NCBI GenBank assembly: GCA_002746605.1
Contig: PDPT01000021.1
Location: 1-40,222, forward strand
Direction: 5' to 3'
Length of the DNA: 40,222 bases
Source of the DNA: Ignavibacteriota bacterium
GTDB taxonomy: Bacteria; Bacteroidota; Ignavibacteria; Ignavibacteriales; Melioribacteraceae
Shown here: positions 7,200 through 16,026 of the stretch, one piece after another
How the letters are laid out: each line of letters opens with the position of its first letter
Position numbering within the stretch: the first letter of the stretch is position 1
Notes under the pieces: model-generated
What the model was told of the DNA's origin: nothing
What the model saw: only the letters and a program-made list of their open reading frames with translations
The model's database searches: none
Position numbers and translations under genes: made by a program

Positions 7200-9663
7200 A
7201 AATACATTAATTATATTTATTTTGTTTAGTTCAGTCTTGTTTTCTCAACTTACAAGAAAAACTTATAATATACTCGGTATTTCCGTTGAAGGCAATATTA
7301 CAGCCGATGCACGAACAATAATTGCAAATAGTGGACTTAAAGAAGGTAAAGAAATTGAAATCCCCGGCGATGCTACAAACAATGCAATTAAACAACTCTG
7401 GAAGCTCGGAATTTTTGAAGATATTCAAATTTTAATTGATAAAGAAGTTGATAATGGCGTTTTTCTTTTAATAAAAGTAAAGGAATTGCCAAGACTTGAA
7501 AAAATTATTACACGTGGAAACGATGAACTTGATGAAGATGATTTTGATAAAGATATTTATTATGTAAGCGGACAAACATTAAAACCTCAGGAAATTAATA
7601 GAATAATACTTAACATAAAAAAACTTTATTATGATGACGGATTCTTAAATGTTAAAATTAAACCCTTAAAGTTTGCTTATGAATCATCTGACACATCTGA
7701 CGATGAAATTATAGTTACTTGGAAAAACATTGATGATCCTGAAGATAAGGAAACAACAGTTTATAATTACGATCCCGAACAAAAAAACAGACTTATACGT
7801 AGAATTAAAAATAGAAGATTGCTTGTACTCGATATTGATGAAGGCAAAGAAGTTGTTGTAAGAAGCATTACTTTTACCGGCAACAATGTTTTTGATGATG
7901 ATGATTTAAGATCAGAACTTGATGAAACTGTGGAAGACAGATGGTGGAGATTTTGGAACGGAGCAAACTTTAAAAAAGAAGAGTTTGAAAAAGATAAAGA
8001 AGTATTAACAAAATTTTACAGAGAAAACGGTTATCGCGATTTTGAAGTTCTCTCCGATTCCATTAGTTTATCGGATAATAAGGAGTGGATGGATATTAAC
8101 TTAAATGTTTACGAAGGTCCTCAATACAAAATCAGAAATATTAATTGGATTGGTAATACGGTTTATCCTGATGTTGTTTTAACAGATAGACTAGGTTTTG
8201 TAAAAGGAGATGTTTACGATTACGAAAAATTTAATCAAAACCTATATGGCAACCAAGCTCAAACCGATGTTGCTTCACTCTTTCTTGATAATGGATATTT
8301 AACTTTTAGGCAGGAAGCATCAGAGAAAAAAGTTGCCGAAGATTCAATTGATGTTGAAATTAGAGTTACTGAAAATAATCAATATCGTATTGATAAAGTT
8401 TCTATTGAAGGTAATGACAGAACAAAAGATAAAGTTATCAGACGAGAACTTTATACAATCCCCGGTGATTATTTCAGAAGAAGTAATATTTTCCGAAGCA
8501 TTCAACAACTTGCAAACTTAAATTATTTTAATGTAGAGCAGCTTTATAAAAAAGGTGTTGATTATAGACCAGCCGGTGATAGCCTTGTAAATTTAGTTTA
8601 TAATGTTGAAGAAAAATCAAGTGATTTTATTAACGCATCTGTTGGCTATAGTGAGTCTTGGGGATTTAGTGGTTCTGTTGGTATTACTCTGACAAATTTT
8701 TCTATCTCCGAACCATTCAGACTCGGAGGCGGACAAATATTAAACTTCAGTTGGCAGTTTGGTGTAGGAAATTTATATAGAACATTTTCACTAGGTTTTA
8801 CCGAACCTTGGTTTATGGATACACCAACTTCTCTCGGCTTTGATTTATTTGATACCCGTCAGAGTTATTATTACGACTTGAGACAATCGGGTATTACAGT
8901 TAGAGCAGGTAGAAGACTAAAATGGCCAGATGATAGATTTTATCTGCAAGGATTATTGAGATTCCAGTATAACGATATTCTTAACGGAGGCAATTATTAT
9001 GCGGAAGGTATTAATAGGCAATATACTCTTGGTGCGGTGATTACAAGGAATGATATTGATAATCCGATATTTCCTTCAACGGGTTCAAAAATAAATTTTT
9101 CGGGCGAACTTTCTGGTGGTCCTTTTTTGCCTGGAGATGTAGATTATTATAAATTAGAATTCAAAGCGGATTGGTTCAGGAGATTGTTTAATTCCAATCG
9201 ACTTACATTATATACGGGAATCGACTTAGGCTATATTTACGAGTTGGTAAAAGGAACAACAATACAGCCGTTTGAGTATTTCTATATGGGGGGTAACGGA
9301 TTGGTTATTGCAACTACACCTTTAAGAGGTTATGGTGATAGAAAAGTTACGCCTAAAACTTCTTCGGGGCAATCAATTGGCGGAAGAGTTAAAGTAAAAT
9401 ATACCGCCGAACTCAGAGCTGCTCTTGCTTTAGAACCTATGCCGATTTGGGTACTTGCATTTGCAGAAGCAGGTAATGTATATTTAGATTTACCAACTGC
9501 AGATTTATTTAATTTAAGACGATCCGTTGGTTTTGGTGCCAGAATTTTAATAAACCCAATCGGGTTAATCGGTTTTGATTACGGTTATGGTTTTGACCGT
9601 TATGAAGTAAGTGGTGAAGATCCTAAATGGATGTTCCACTTTCAATTTGGAAAAAGCTTTTAA
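7192..9663 (+). CDS. bamA: BamA/Omp85 outer-membrane barrel assembly protein
   Basis: BamA inserts beta-barrel proteins into the outer membrane. I place the start at TTG 7192, because it immediately gives a signal peptide (LKNTLIIFILFSSVLFS-Q); the frame is open back to an ATG at 7090, but that would put 34 extra residues before the signal peptide inside uppS. The mature protein has successive POTRA domains (about residues 25-460; for example ISVEGN, ITFTGNNVFDD, INWIGNTVYPD, VSIEGNDRTKD) and a C-terminal 16-strand barrel with the conserved loop motif PLRGYGD and a terminal Phe (FHFQFGKSF). Length, about 823 residues, is normal. It overlaps uppS by 8 nt and is followed by two OmpH chaperones, the standard partners. 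Confidence 0.93.
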   Translation: MLKNTLIIFILFSSVLFSQLTRKTYNILGISVEGNITADARTIIANSGLKEGKEIEIPGDATNNAIKQLWKLGIFEDIQILIDKEVDNGVFLLIKVKELPRLEKIITRGNDELDEDDFDKDIYYVSGQTLKPQEINRIILNIKKLYYDDGFLNVKIKPLKFAYESSDTSDDEIIVTWKNIDDPEDKETTVYNYDPEQKNRLIRRIKNRRLLVLDIDEGKEVVVRSITFTGNNVFDDDDLRSELDETVEDRWWRFWNGANFKKEEFEKDKEVLTKFYRENGYRDFEVLSDSISLSDNKEWMDINLNVYEGPQYKIRNINWIGNTVYPDVVLTDRLGFVKGDVYDYEKFNQNLYGNQAQTDVASLFLDNGYLTFRQEASEKKVAEDSIDVEIRVTENNQYRIDKVSIEGNDRTKDKVIRRELYTIPGDYFRRSNIFRSIQQLANLNYFNVEQLYKKGVDYRPAGDSLVNLVYNVEEKSSDFINASVGYSESWGFSGSVGITLTNFSISEPFRLGGGQILNFSWQFGVGNLYRTFSLGFTEPWFMDTPTSLGFDLFDTRQSYYYDLRQSGITVRAGRRLKWPDDRFYLQGLLRFQYNDILNGGNYYAEGINRQYTLGAVITRNDIDNPIFPSTGSKINFSGELSGGPFLPGDVDYYKLEFKADWFRRLFNSNRLTLYTGIDLGYIYELVKGTTIQPFEYFYMGGNGLVIATTPLRGYGDRKVTPKTSSGQSIGGRVKVKYTAELRAALALEPMPIWVLAFAEAGNVYLDLPTADLFNLRRSVGFGARILINPIGLIGFDYGYGFDRYEVSGEDPKWMFHFQFGKSF

Positions 9664-9693
9664 TTAATTAACAACATATAAATAGAGGTAACA

Positions 9694-10212
9694 TTGAAAA
9701 CTTTACAATATTTTTTAATCTTTTCTTTAATAAGTATAACAGCTTTTGCTCAAACTCAAAAAATAGGCTGGGTTAATTCAGAAGTTATTTTACAGCAATA
9801 TGCTCCGGCAATAAAAGCGCAAAGCGATTTGGATGCTCTTACTACAAAATGGACTGCAAGTATTGATAGCATGACTAAAGATTTACAAGCGGCATATCAA
9901 GATGCACAAAAACAATTTACAAACATGACACCTGATAAACAAAAAGAAGTTCAACAAGAGTTGGTACAAAAAGAACAAAAAATTACACAGTTCAGACAAC
10001 AAAAATTTGCACAGCCTAACGGACAGCTTTTTATTGAGCAAGAAAAATTAATGAAACCCATAAAGGCAAAAATTATGGATGCAATTGATCACGTTAGAAA
10101 AAAAGAAGGAATGTCTTATGTATTTGATAAAACTGGCGAAGTGATTCTACTTTTTGCTGATCCCAAATATGATATTACCAATGCAGTTTTGGATAGATTA
10201 AAAAGAGGTTAA
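9694..10212 (+). CDS. OmpH/Skp periplasmic chaperone (first copy)
   Basis: The 172-residue protein has a signal peptide ending TAFA-Q, then IGWVNSEVILQQYAPA (the OmpH opening strand), a long coiled-coil arm rich in Q/K/D (residues 45-115) and the closing LSYVFDKTGEVILLFADP-type strand. Skp-like trimers hold unfolded barrel proteins in the periplasm for BamA. It starts at TTG 9694 behind AGAGGT. It lies 30 nt after bamA and is separated from the second ompH by a strong hairpin. Homologous to the next gene but clearly diverged, so an old tandem duplication. Confidence 0.9.
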   Translation: MKTLQYFLIFSLISITAFAQTQKIGWVNSEVILQQYAPAIKAQSDLDALTTKWTASIDSMTKDLQAAYQDAQKQFTNMTPDKQKEVQQELVQKEQKITQFRQQKFAQPNGQLFIEQEKLMKPIKAKIMDAIDHVRKKEGMSYVFDKTGEVILLFADPKYDITNAVLDRLKRG

Positions 10213-10240
10213 TTCTTCTTTTTTTATTTAGATATTTTTG

Positions 10241-10291
10241 AAAGAGGTTTGTACGGATATTTTTACATAGTATCTTATAAACCTCTTTTTT
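10241..10291 (+). terminator. Hairpin and T-run between the two ompH genes
   Basis: Arms AAAGAGGTTTGTA (10241-10253) and TATAAACCTCTTT (10276-10288) pair over 13 bp with one G-U wobble, and inner GGATA/GTATC can pair as well. A run of T follows (10286-10291). This fits an intrinsic, perhaps partial, terminator or an mRNA-stabilising hairpin inside the operon. Confidence 0.65.
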
Positions 10292-10325
10292 ATTTTAAAC
10301 TATTAAAAATTTAGGAGTTATCAAA

Positions 10326-10835
10326 ATGAAGAAGTTATTAATGATTGCAGTTATATCTTTATTTGCAACTGCAAATATTTTTGCTCAATTGAAAATAGGA
10401 TATGTTGATTCAGAAGCAATAATCGAAAATCTTCCTGATGCACAAGATGCCCAACAAAAAATTGATATCCAAATTGACGAATGGCAAAAAGAGCTGGACA
10501 AAATGAAAAACGAATGGCAGAAAAAATATGATGATTATGAAAGAAGAAAATTAATAATGAGTAACGATAAAAAAGCTGAAGTTGAAAAAGAACTTATTAC
10601 TCTGGAAAATAATATGGAAAATTTCAGGCAAAGTAAATTTGGTTCTAATGGAGAATTATTCAAAAAGCAAGAGGAATTAATGAAACCGATTCATAATCAG
10701 ATATTTAATGCTATCGAAGAAATTTCAAAAAAGAAAAATTTAGATTTTGTTTTTGACAGAAGCGGAGATTTAATTTTTCTTTATGCCAAAGAAGAATATG
10801 ATATTACTCCCGAAGTATTAAGGAAATTACAATAA
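10326..10835 (+). CDS. OmpH/Skp periplasmic chaperone (second copy)
   Basis: The 169-residue protein has signal peptide MKKLLMIAVISLFATANIFA-Q, then LKIGYVDSEAIIENLPDAQ, a charged coiled-coil arm (residues 40-115) and the closing NLDFVFDRSGDLIFLYAKEE strand. It resembles the preceding gene in layout and in the C-terminal DITPEVL/DITNAVL ending. ATG 10326 follows TAGGAG. Paired ompH genes after bamA are common in Bacteroidota; the two may form mixed or specialised trimers. The hairpin upstream may let the pair be expressed at different levels. Confidence 0.9.
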   Translation: MKKLLMIAVISLFATANIFAQLKIGYVDSEAIIENLPDAQDAQQKIDIQIDEWQKELDKMKNEWQKKYDDYERRKLIMSNDKKAEVEKELITLENNMENFRQSKFGSNGELFKKQEELMKPIHNQIFNAIEEISKKKNLDFVFDRSGDLIFLYAKEEYDITPEVLRKLQ

Positions 10836-10912
10836 ATATTTCGTTATCTTTATTATTAGTTTTTTTTGAAAATTTATAATTAAATGTAGTTTTAATAAAT
10901 TAATTTGTTTGT

Positions 10913-11971
10913 ATGAAAATAAGTATTAAAGAAATTTCAGAGTTCGTAAAAGGAAAGATAATTGGTGATTCTGAAATAGAAATTAATAATGTTTCCAATC
11001 TTCAAGAAGCCGAAGCAGGAAATATTTCTTTTTTGTATCTTCCTGCTTACATACACTGTCTTAAAGATACGAAAGCCTCAGTTGTGCTTATACCACCTGA
11101 TTTTGAAAAAATTAACAAGGAAATAACTTATATTGAAGTTGAAAAACCAAACATTGCATTTCAAGCCATTATTAAAAAATATTTTAAGCCTGAATTTAAT
11201 TTAAACGGAATTGATAAGTCAGCTCAGATTTCAGAAACAGTTTCGCTTGTGGTAAGTACTGCAATCGGAAAAAATGTTGTGATTGGTGAAAATTGCAAAA
11301 TTGGTGAAAATTCTAAAATATATCACAATACGGTTATTATGGAAAATTGCTCAATAGGCAATAACGTTTTGATTTTTCCGAATGTAACTATTAGAGAAAA
11401 TACACAAATAGGAAACAATGTTATTATTCATTCCGGAACGGTAATCGGTTCCGATGGTTTTGGTTATACACCTGATGCAAATGGAGTTTATAATAAAATA
11501 CCGCAAATAGGAAATGTAATAATTGAAGATGATGTAGAAATCGGTTCTAATGTTTCAATTGATAGAGCTGCGGTTAGTTCAACTATAATAAGAAAAGGTG
11601 TTAAGTTAGATAATCTTGTTCAAATAGCACATAATGTTAAAATCGGAGAAAATACTGTAATGTCCGCTCAAACAGGAATTTCCGGTAGTGCGGTTATTGG
11701 TAAAAATTGCATCTTTGCCGGACAGGTTGGCTCAGTTGGTCATATTGAAATTGCAGATAATGTTATAGTTGGTGCACAAAGCGGAATATCCAAAAGCATC
11801 AAAAAACCGGGGACTTATTTTGGCTATCCTGTAAAAGAACTTCAAACATCTTTAAAGTTGGAAGCCCATATACGTTCGTTACCAAAATATCTTGAACGTA
11901 TAAAACAATTAGAAAAAAAAGTTTTAGAATTAGAAAAAGAAAAGAAAACGGAAAAAGAAAGGGAAAATTAA
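10913..11971 (+). CDS. lpxD: UDP-3-O-(3-hydroxyacyl)glucosamine N-acyltransferase
   Basis: LpxD adds the N-linked hydroxyacyl chain in the third step of lipid A synthesis. The N-terminal uridine-binding domain (1-100, with NISFLYLPAYI) is followed by a left-handed beta-helix of hexapeptide repeats (about 105-310, IGKNVVIGENCKIGEN and on) and a C-terminal helix ending in a charged coiled tail (KKVLELEKEKKTEK). The catalytic His is expected in the LVQIAHNVKIGE turn. 352 residues is normal. It starts at ATG 10913 without a clear ribosome site and ends directly against lpxC (no intervening base). Confidence 0.95.
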   Translation: MKISIKEISEFVKGKIIGDSEIEINNVSNLQEAEAGNISFLYLPAYIHCLKDTKASVVLIPPDFEKINKEITYIEVEKPNIAFQAIIKKYFKPEFNLNGIDKSAQISETVSLVVSTAIGKNVVIGENCKIGENSKIYHNTVIMENCSIGNNVLIFPNVTIRENTQIGNNVIIHSGTVIGSDGFGYTPDANGVYNKIPQIGNVIIEDDVEIGSNVSIDRAAVSSTIIRKGVKLDNLVQIAHNVKIGENTVMSAQTGISGSAVIGKNCIFAGQVGSVGHIEIADNVIVGAQSGISKSIKKPGTYFGYPVKELQTSLKLEAHIRSLPKYLERIKQLEKKVLELEKEKKTEKEREN

Positions 11972-13378
11972 ATGTTAGATCTTCAAGCAACCATAAAAAA
12001 AGAAGTATCAATCTCAGGTGTTGGATTACATACAGGAACTTCGTGCACAATGACTTTTAAACCTGCACCCGAAAATCATGGAATTAAATTTGTACGAACT
12101 GATTTGGGTGACGGATTGGAAATACCTGCTCTTGCAGAATATGTAGTAGATATTTCGCGAGGGACCACACTCGGACTTGGTGATGCAAAAGTTTACACCG
12201 TTGAACATGTACTCGCCGCAGTTTCGGGATTGCAAATAGATAATATTATTATTGAATTAGACGGAATTGAACCGCCGATTGCAGATGGAAGTTCTAAACC
12301 GTTTGTAGATAAATTATTAGAAGCCGGGATCCAAAAACAAAAAGAACCAAAAGATTATTTAATTATTGATGAAAATATAAATTACATAAACGAAGAAGAC
12401 CAAGTTGAAATAGTAGCTCTGCCTTTAGACGGATTTAGAATGACTGTTATGGTTGATTACCAAAACCCCGCTTTGGGGAGCCAACATACAGGGCTTTTCG
12501 ATTTAGAAAAGGAATTTGTTACCGAATTTGCTCCAACAAGAACATTCTGCTTTTTAAGCGAAGTGGAAACTTTAGCTGAACAAGGATTAATCCAAGGAGG
12601 AAATTTAGATAATGCCGTAGTTATTGTTGATCGTAAAATTAGTGACGAAGGCTTGAAACAGCTTGGTACTAAGTTAGAATTAACCGAACCCATCACGGTT
12701 GGAGAAAATGGTTTTCTTAATGAAAATAATTTAAGATTTAAGAATGAGCCTGTTAGACACAAACTACTTGACATGATTGGCGATCTGACTTTGATTGGTG
12801 TACCAATAAAAGCACAAATACTCGCAGCACGTCCCGGTCATAAATCGAATGTGGAATTTGCAAAAAAAATTAGAAAGCTTTATCAACAAAAAAAACTTGA
12901 AAAAAAATTCCAACATGTAAAAAAAGAAGGAATTGTTTTTGATAACATTGCAATACAAAAAATACTTCCTCATCGTTATCCGTTTTTACTGGTTGATAAA
13001 ATAATTCATCTTGAATTAGATAAAAAAGTTATCGGAATAAAATCAGTTACTTCCAACGAACCTTTCTTCCCCGGTCATTTCCCGGGAAGACCGCTAATGC
13101 CAGGCGTTTTAATTCTTGAAGCCATGGCACAAACCGGAGGAATACTTATGCTTAATTCCGTTCAAAATCCAAGTGAAAAGTTAGTTGTTTTTACGGGAAT
13201 TGATAAAGCAAAGTTCAAAAGACAGGTTGTTCCTGGTGATCAACTAATTCTCGAAGCTGAATTAGTAAGTATAAGAAGTAACAGATTTGTTGTAATTAAA
13301 GCAAGAGCAAAAGTAGGTAACAATCTTGCTGCCGAAGCAGAATTGAAAGCCGCAATTGTCGATAGAGAAGAATCTTAA
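11972..13378 (+). CDS. lpxC-fabZ: Bifunctional LpxC deacetylase / FabZ dehydratase
   Basis: Residues 1-300 are LpxC, the zinc enzyme of the committed lipid A step. The zinc ligands are His79 (VEHVLAA), His263 and Asp267 (RHKLLD), with His290 in ARPGH as an active-site residue. A lysine-rich linker (300-322) joins residues 323-468, which are FabZ: ILPHRYPFLLVDKI, then FFPGHFPGRPLMPG with catalytic His369 and Glu383. FabZ dehydrates 3-hydroxyacyl-ACP and so competes with LpxA for the same substrate. The fusion is a known Bacteroidota/FCB feature and keeps the two activities at a fixed ratio. ATG 11972 abuts the lpxD stop. Confidence 0.96.
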   Translation: MLDLQATIKKEVSISGVGLHTGTSCTMTFKPAPENHGIKFVRTDLGDGLEIPALAEYVVDISRGTTLGLGDAKVYTVEHVLAAVSGLQIDNIIIELDGIEPPIADGSSKPFVDKLLEAGIQKQKEPKDYLIIDENINYINEEDQVEIVALPLDGFRMTVMVDYQNPALGSQHTGLFDLEKEFVTEFAPTRTFCFLSEVETLAEQGLIQGGNLDNAVVIVDRKISDEGLKQLGTKLELTEPITVGENGFLNENNLRFKNEPVRHKLLDMIGDLTLIGVPIKAQILAARPGHKSNVEFAKKIRKLYQQKKLEKKFQHVKKEGIVFDNIAIQKILPHRYPFLLVDKIIHLELDKKVIGIKSVTSNEPFFPGHFPGRPLMPGVLILEAMAQTGGILMLNSVQNPSEKLVVFTGIDKAKFKRQVVPGDQLILEAELVSIRSNRFVVIKARAKVGNNLAAEAELKAAIVDREES

Positions 13379-13393
13379 ATTGAGGAAAATCTT

Positions 13394-14170
13394 ATGGAAA
13401 ATATTCATTCAACTGCCATAATAAGCTCCAAAGCGGAACTTGGTAAAAATATAAGTGTTGGTCCCTACTCAATTATTGAGGATAATGTAAAGATTGGAGA
13501 TAACTGCATTGTTGGTCCGCATGTTACAATTTATAATGGTGCTCGAATTGGAAATAGTGTTAAAATTTATCAGGGAGCTTCAGTTAGTAATCAACCACAG
13601 GATTTAAAATTTGATAACGAAGAATCTATCTTTAAAGTTGGAGATAATTCTATAATAAGGGAATTTTCAACTCTCCACAGAGGAACAAAAGAATCCGGTA
13701 TTTCCAAAATAGGCAAGAATTGTTTGCTTATGGCTTATTCCCATGTTGCTCACGATTGTATTGTAGGAGATAACTGCATACTTGCCAACTTGGTTCAGCT
13801 CGGTGGACATGTTGAGCTTGAAGATTGGGTGATAATTGGCGGCGGAACCGTGGTTCATCAATTTGAAAAAATAGGGCAACATGCAATGGTTGGCGGCGGT
13901 TTCAGAGTTATCGCCGATGTTCCTCCTTATGTAATGGCTGCTGGATTTCCGCTTTCTTACAACGGATTAAACACAATTGGTTTACGAAGAAGAGGCTTTT
14001 CGAATAAAGAAATTACTAGAATAAAAGAAATATATACAATGCTTTTTTCGAATGAATTAAATCTAAGTCAGGCAAAAGGAAAAATTGAAAAAACCTTTGG
14101 TGATGATAAATTTGCTCAAAATATCCTCAATTTTTTGAAAAAAAGTAAGAGAGGTATTATCAAAAGATGA
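13394..14170 (+). CDS. lpxA: UDP-N-acetylglucosamine O-acyltransferase
   Basis: LpxA starts lipid A synthesis by moving a 3-hydroxyacyl group from ACP to UDP-GlcNAc. The 258 residues show the hexapeptide-repeat beta-helix from IHSTAIISSKAELGKN through about residue 190, the catalytic His in AYSHVAHDCIVGDN, the family block GGGTVVHQFEKIGQHAMVGG, and a C-terminal helical domain (RRRGFSNKEITRIKE). GAGGAAA precedes ATG 13394. Its last codons overlap the next gene by 4 nt (ATGA). Adjacent to lpxC-fabZ, so the acyl-ACP branch point enzymes are co-expressed. Confidence 0.96.
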   Translation: MENIHSTAIISSKAELGKNISVGPYSIIEDNVKIGDNCIVGPHVTIYNGARIGNSVKIYQGASVSNQPQDLKFDNEESIFKVGDNSIIREFSTLHRGTKESGISKIGKNCLLMAYSHVAHDCIVGDNCILANLVQLGGHVELEDWVIIGGGTVVHQFEKIGQHAMVGGGFRVIADVPPYVMAAGFPLSYNGLNTIGLRRRGFSNKEITRIKEIYTMLFSNELNLSQAKGKIEKTFGDDKFAQNILNFLKKSKRGIIKR

Positions 14171-14916
14171 ATTGGAATTTAATTCCATACCAAATGTTTA
14201 CAGGTACATTTAATATGGATTATGATCTTGCATTAGTAAAAAATTGTAATGATAATACTCCCATATTACGTTTTTACGGTTGGCAGCCAAATTGTATTAC
14301 CCTTGGAGCAAATCAATCCTACGATGAGATTAATAAATCTGCAACTGAAAAGCACAATATTGATGTTGTAAAAAGACCAACCGGAGGAAGAGCAATTCTA
14401 CACGCAGAAGAATTAACCTATTCGGTAATTATGCCAAACTCCGAACAAATTAGCGGAAGGCTACTTTATGAAAAAATAAGCAAAGCTATTGTTACCGGAT
14501 TAAGAAAATTTGACACAACTCTATTGGATGTAGAGCTTGAAAATCAAACACCTGACTTTCAGAAACTTCTAAAAGAAACTTCGGGCAGTCTTTGTTTTGC
14601 AAGCACAGCCAAAAGTGAAATTAAATTTCAAGGAAAAAAGTTGGTCGGCAGTGCCCAAAGAAAACTTGGAAAAACAATTTTGCAACACGGCTCTATTTTA
14701 ATTGGAAAAAAGCATAGAAACTTAGTTGATTATCTAAATGTTGATGATAAGGAAAAAATAAAATTAAAAGACGAGATTGCCAAAAGTACAACTGAATTAT
14801 CAACTATTACTAACCAAAATATCGATATATTTGAATTACAAGATTTTATTATAACCGGATTTAAAGAATCTTTTAATGCAAAATTTAAATTACAAGAATC
14901 CGAAACTTCATTATAA
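14167..14916 (+). CDS. LipM-like octanoyltransferase / lipoate ligase family protein
   Basis: The 249-residue protein belongs to the biotin/lipoate protein ligase fold: RPTGGRAILHAEELTYSV (70-87) is the conserved lipoyl-binding block, Lys158 in GKKLVGSAQR is the expected acyl-site lysine, and ILQHGSILI (171-179) follows. Cys143 in LCFAST matches the nucleophile position of Bacillus LipM, and no ATP-ligase C-terminal accessory domain is apparent, so octanoyl transfer from ACP is more likely than lipoate activation. It overlaps lpxA by 4 nt, an unusual partner; the shared link is acyl-ACP. Cytoplasmic. Confidence 0.8.
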   Translation: MNWNLIPYQMFTGTFNMDYDLALVKNCNDNTPILRFYGWQPNCITLGANQSYDEINKSATEKHNIDVVKRPTGGRAILHAEELTYSVIMPNSEQISGRLLYEKISKAIVTGLRKFDTTLLDVELENQTPDFQKLLKETSGSLCFASTAKSEIKFQGKKLVGSAQRKLGKTILQHGSILIGKKHRNLVDYLNVDDKEKIKLKDEIAKSTTELSTITNQNIDIFELQDFIITGFKESFNAKFKLQESETSL

Positions 14917-14940
14917 CTATACTTCTCTTAACTTAAAGAA

Positions 14941-16026
14941 ATGAAAATACTTTTTCAAAAATTTTACTTACTTTTTTTTCTTATTGTACTTTTAGCTTTA
15001 AAAGTTAAAGCACAAGAAAATTTTATAGAAGTATATTTGGAAGGAACTAAAATTACAGATATTAAAAGCGATGGTACCGATTTGTGGGTCGCAACCGAAG
15101 GTGATGGAATCTTTAAATATTCCAAAGTTAAAGATAAATGGCAAAACTTTTCTTCAAAAAATAAAAAAATAAAACAAGATTTCTTTTATTGTATTGAAAC
15201 TGGAAAAAGATACATTTGGGCAGGTTCACCAGACGGACTTTATACATACGACAAAAAGCGAAGGCGGTGGCGTAAGAAAAAGTTTTCTCTTGGTGGTCAA
15301 TTCGGAAATTGGATTAGAAATCTAAAATTTGATCGTAGAAATAATATTCTATGGATTGGAAGATTTAAATATCTTTCGCAATTTAATTTACTGACCAAAA
15401 AATACTCTGATTTTGATTTAACAATAAATAAAAATGATAAGACCAATACAATCAACACAATTGCCTTAGATAAAAACAATGTTGTGTGGGTTGGAACTGA
15501 AGCCGGAGTTCATAAACTTAAATTTAAGCGAAATTTTAAAAAAGCTTTTTCTTCAGAATTTTACAACACACATAATCATTTTTTTATGGAAGAAGGCGAA
15601 GAAGTTTCCGTAACAAATATTCTGTTCGAACAAAACAACATTTGGTTCGGCACGGAAGAATTTATTACTTATGAAAGACCCGATTTTAATATTGGCGGAC
15701 TTTTCAGGTTCGATAGAGAAATTAATTGGCTAAGATTTGGTGAAAACAATGATAAACTAAAAGGAAATGGTATTTATTCTATAGAAAAAATTGGAAACTA
15801 TATTTTAGCTTCCGTGTATAAATTTAATCCGACTAGGAAAAAAAGACAAGGAAAAGGAATAAATATTTTAAATAGAAAAACTTTGAAAATTAAGAATGTT
15901 AAAAATGATTTAATACCGGAAGATATTTTCAAGATCTATTTTGATAAAGAAAATATTTGGCTTGGAACTAAAAACGGATTGAGAAAAATAAAATTAAAAA
16001 GTAAATTTATACCTAATTTCAATTAA
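14941..16026 (+). CDS. Secreted beta-propeller (regulator-propeller repeat) protein
   Basis: A signal peptide (residues 1-24, ending KVKA-Q) is followed by about six blades of the two-component-regulator-propeller type, each with a W-(V/I/A)-G/A-T core: LWVATEGDGIFKY, IWAGSPDGLYTY, LWIGRFKYLSQF, VWVGTEAGVHKL, IWFGTEEFI and IWLGTKNGLRKI. In hybrid sensors such repeats form the periplasmic sensor, but here no membrane helix, kinase or response domain follows, so it is a free periplasmic or surface protein. Very basic (many K/R). It ends within the start of rfaE1 and is therefore part of the heptose/envelope run. Function unknown. Confidence 0.7.
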   Translation: MKILFQKFYLLFFLIVLLALKVKAQENFIEVYLEGTKITDIKSDGTDLWVATEGDGIFKYSKVKDKWQNFSSKNKKIKQDFFYCIETGKRYIWAGSPDGLYTYDKKRRRWRKKKFSLGGQFGNWIRNLKFDRRNNILWIGRFKYLSQFNLLTKKYSDFDLTINKNDKTNTINTIALDKNNVVWVGTEAGVHKLKFKRNFKKAFSSEFYNTHNHFFMEEGEEVSVTNILFEQNNIWFGTEEFITYERPDFNIGGLFRFDREINWLRFGENNDKLKGNGIYSIEKIGNYILASVYKFNPTRKKRQGKGINILNRKTLKIKNVKNDLIPEDIFKIYFDKENIWLGTKNGLRKIKLKSKFIPNFN

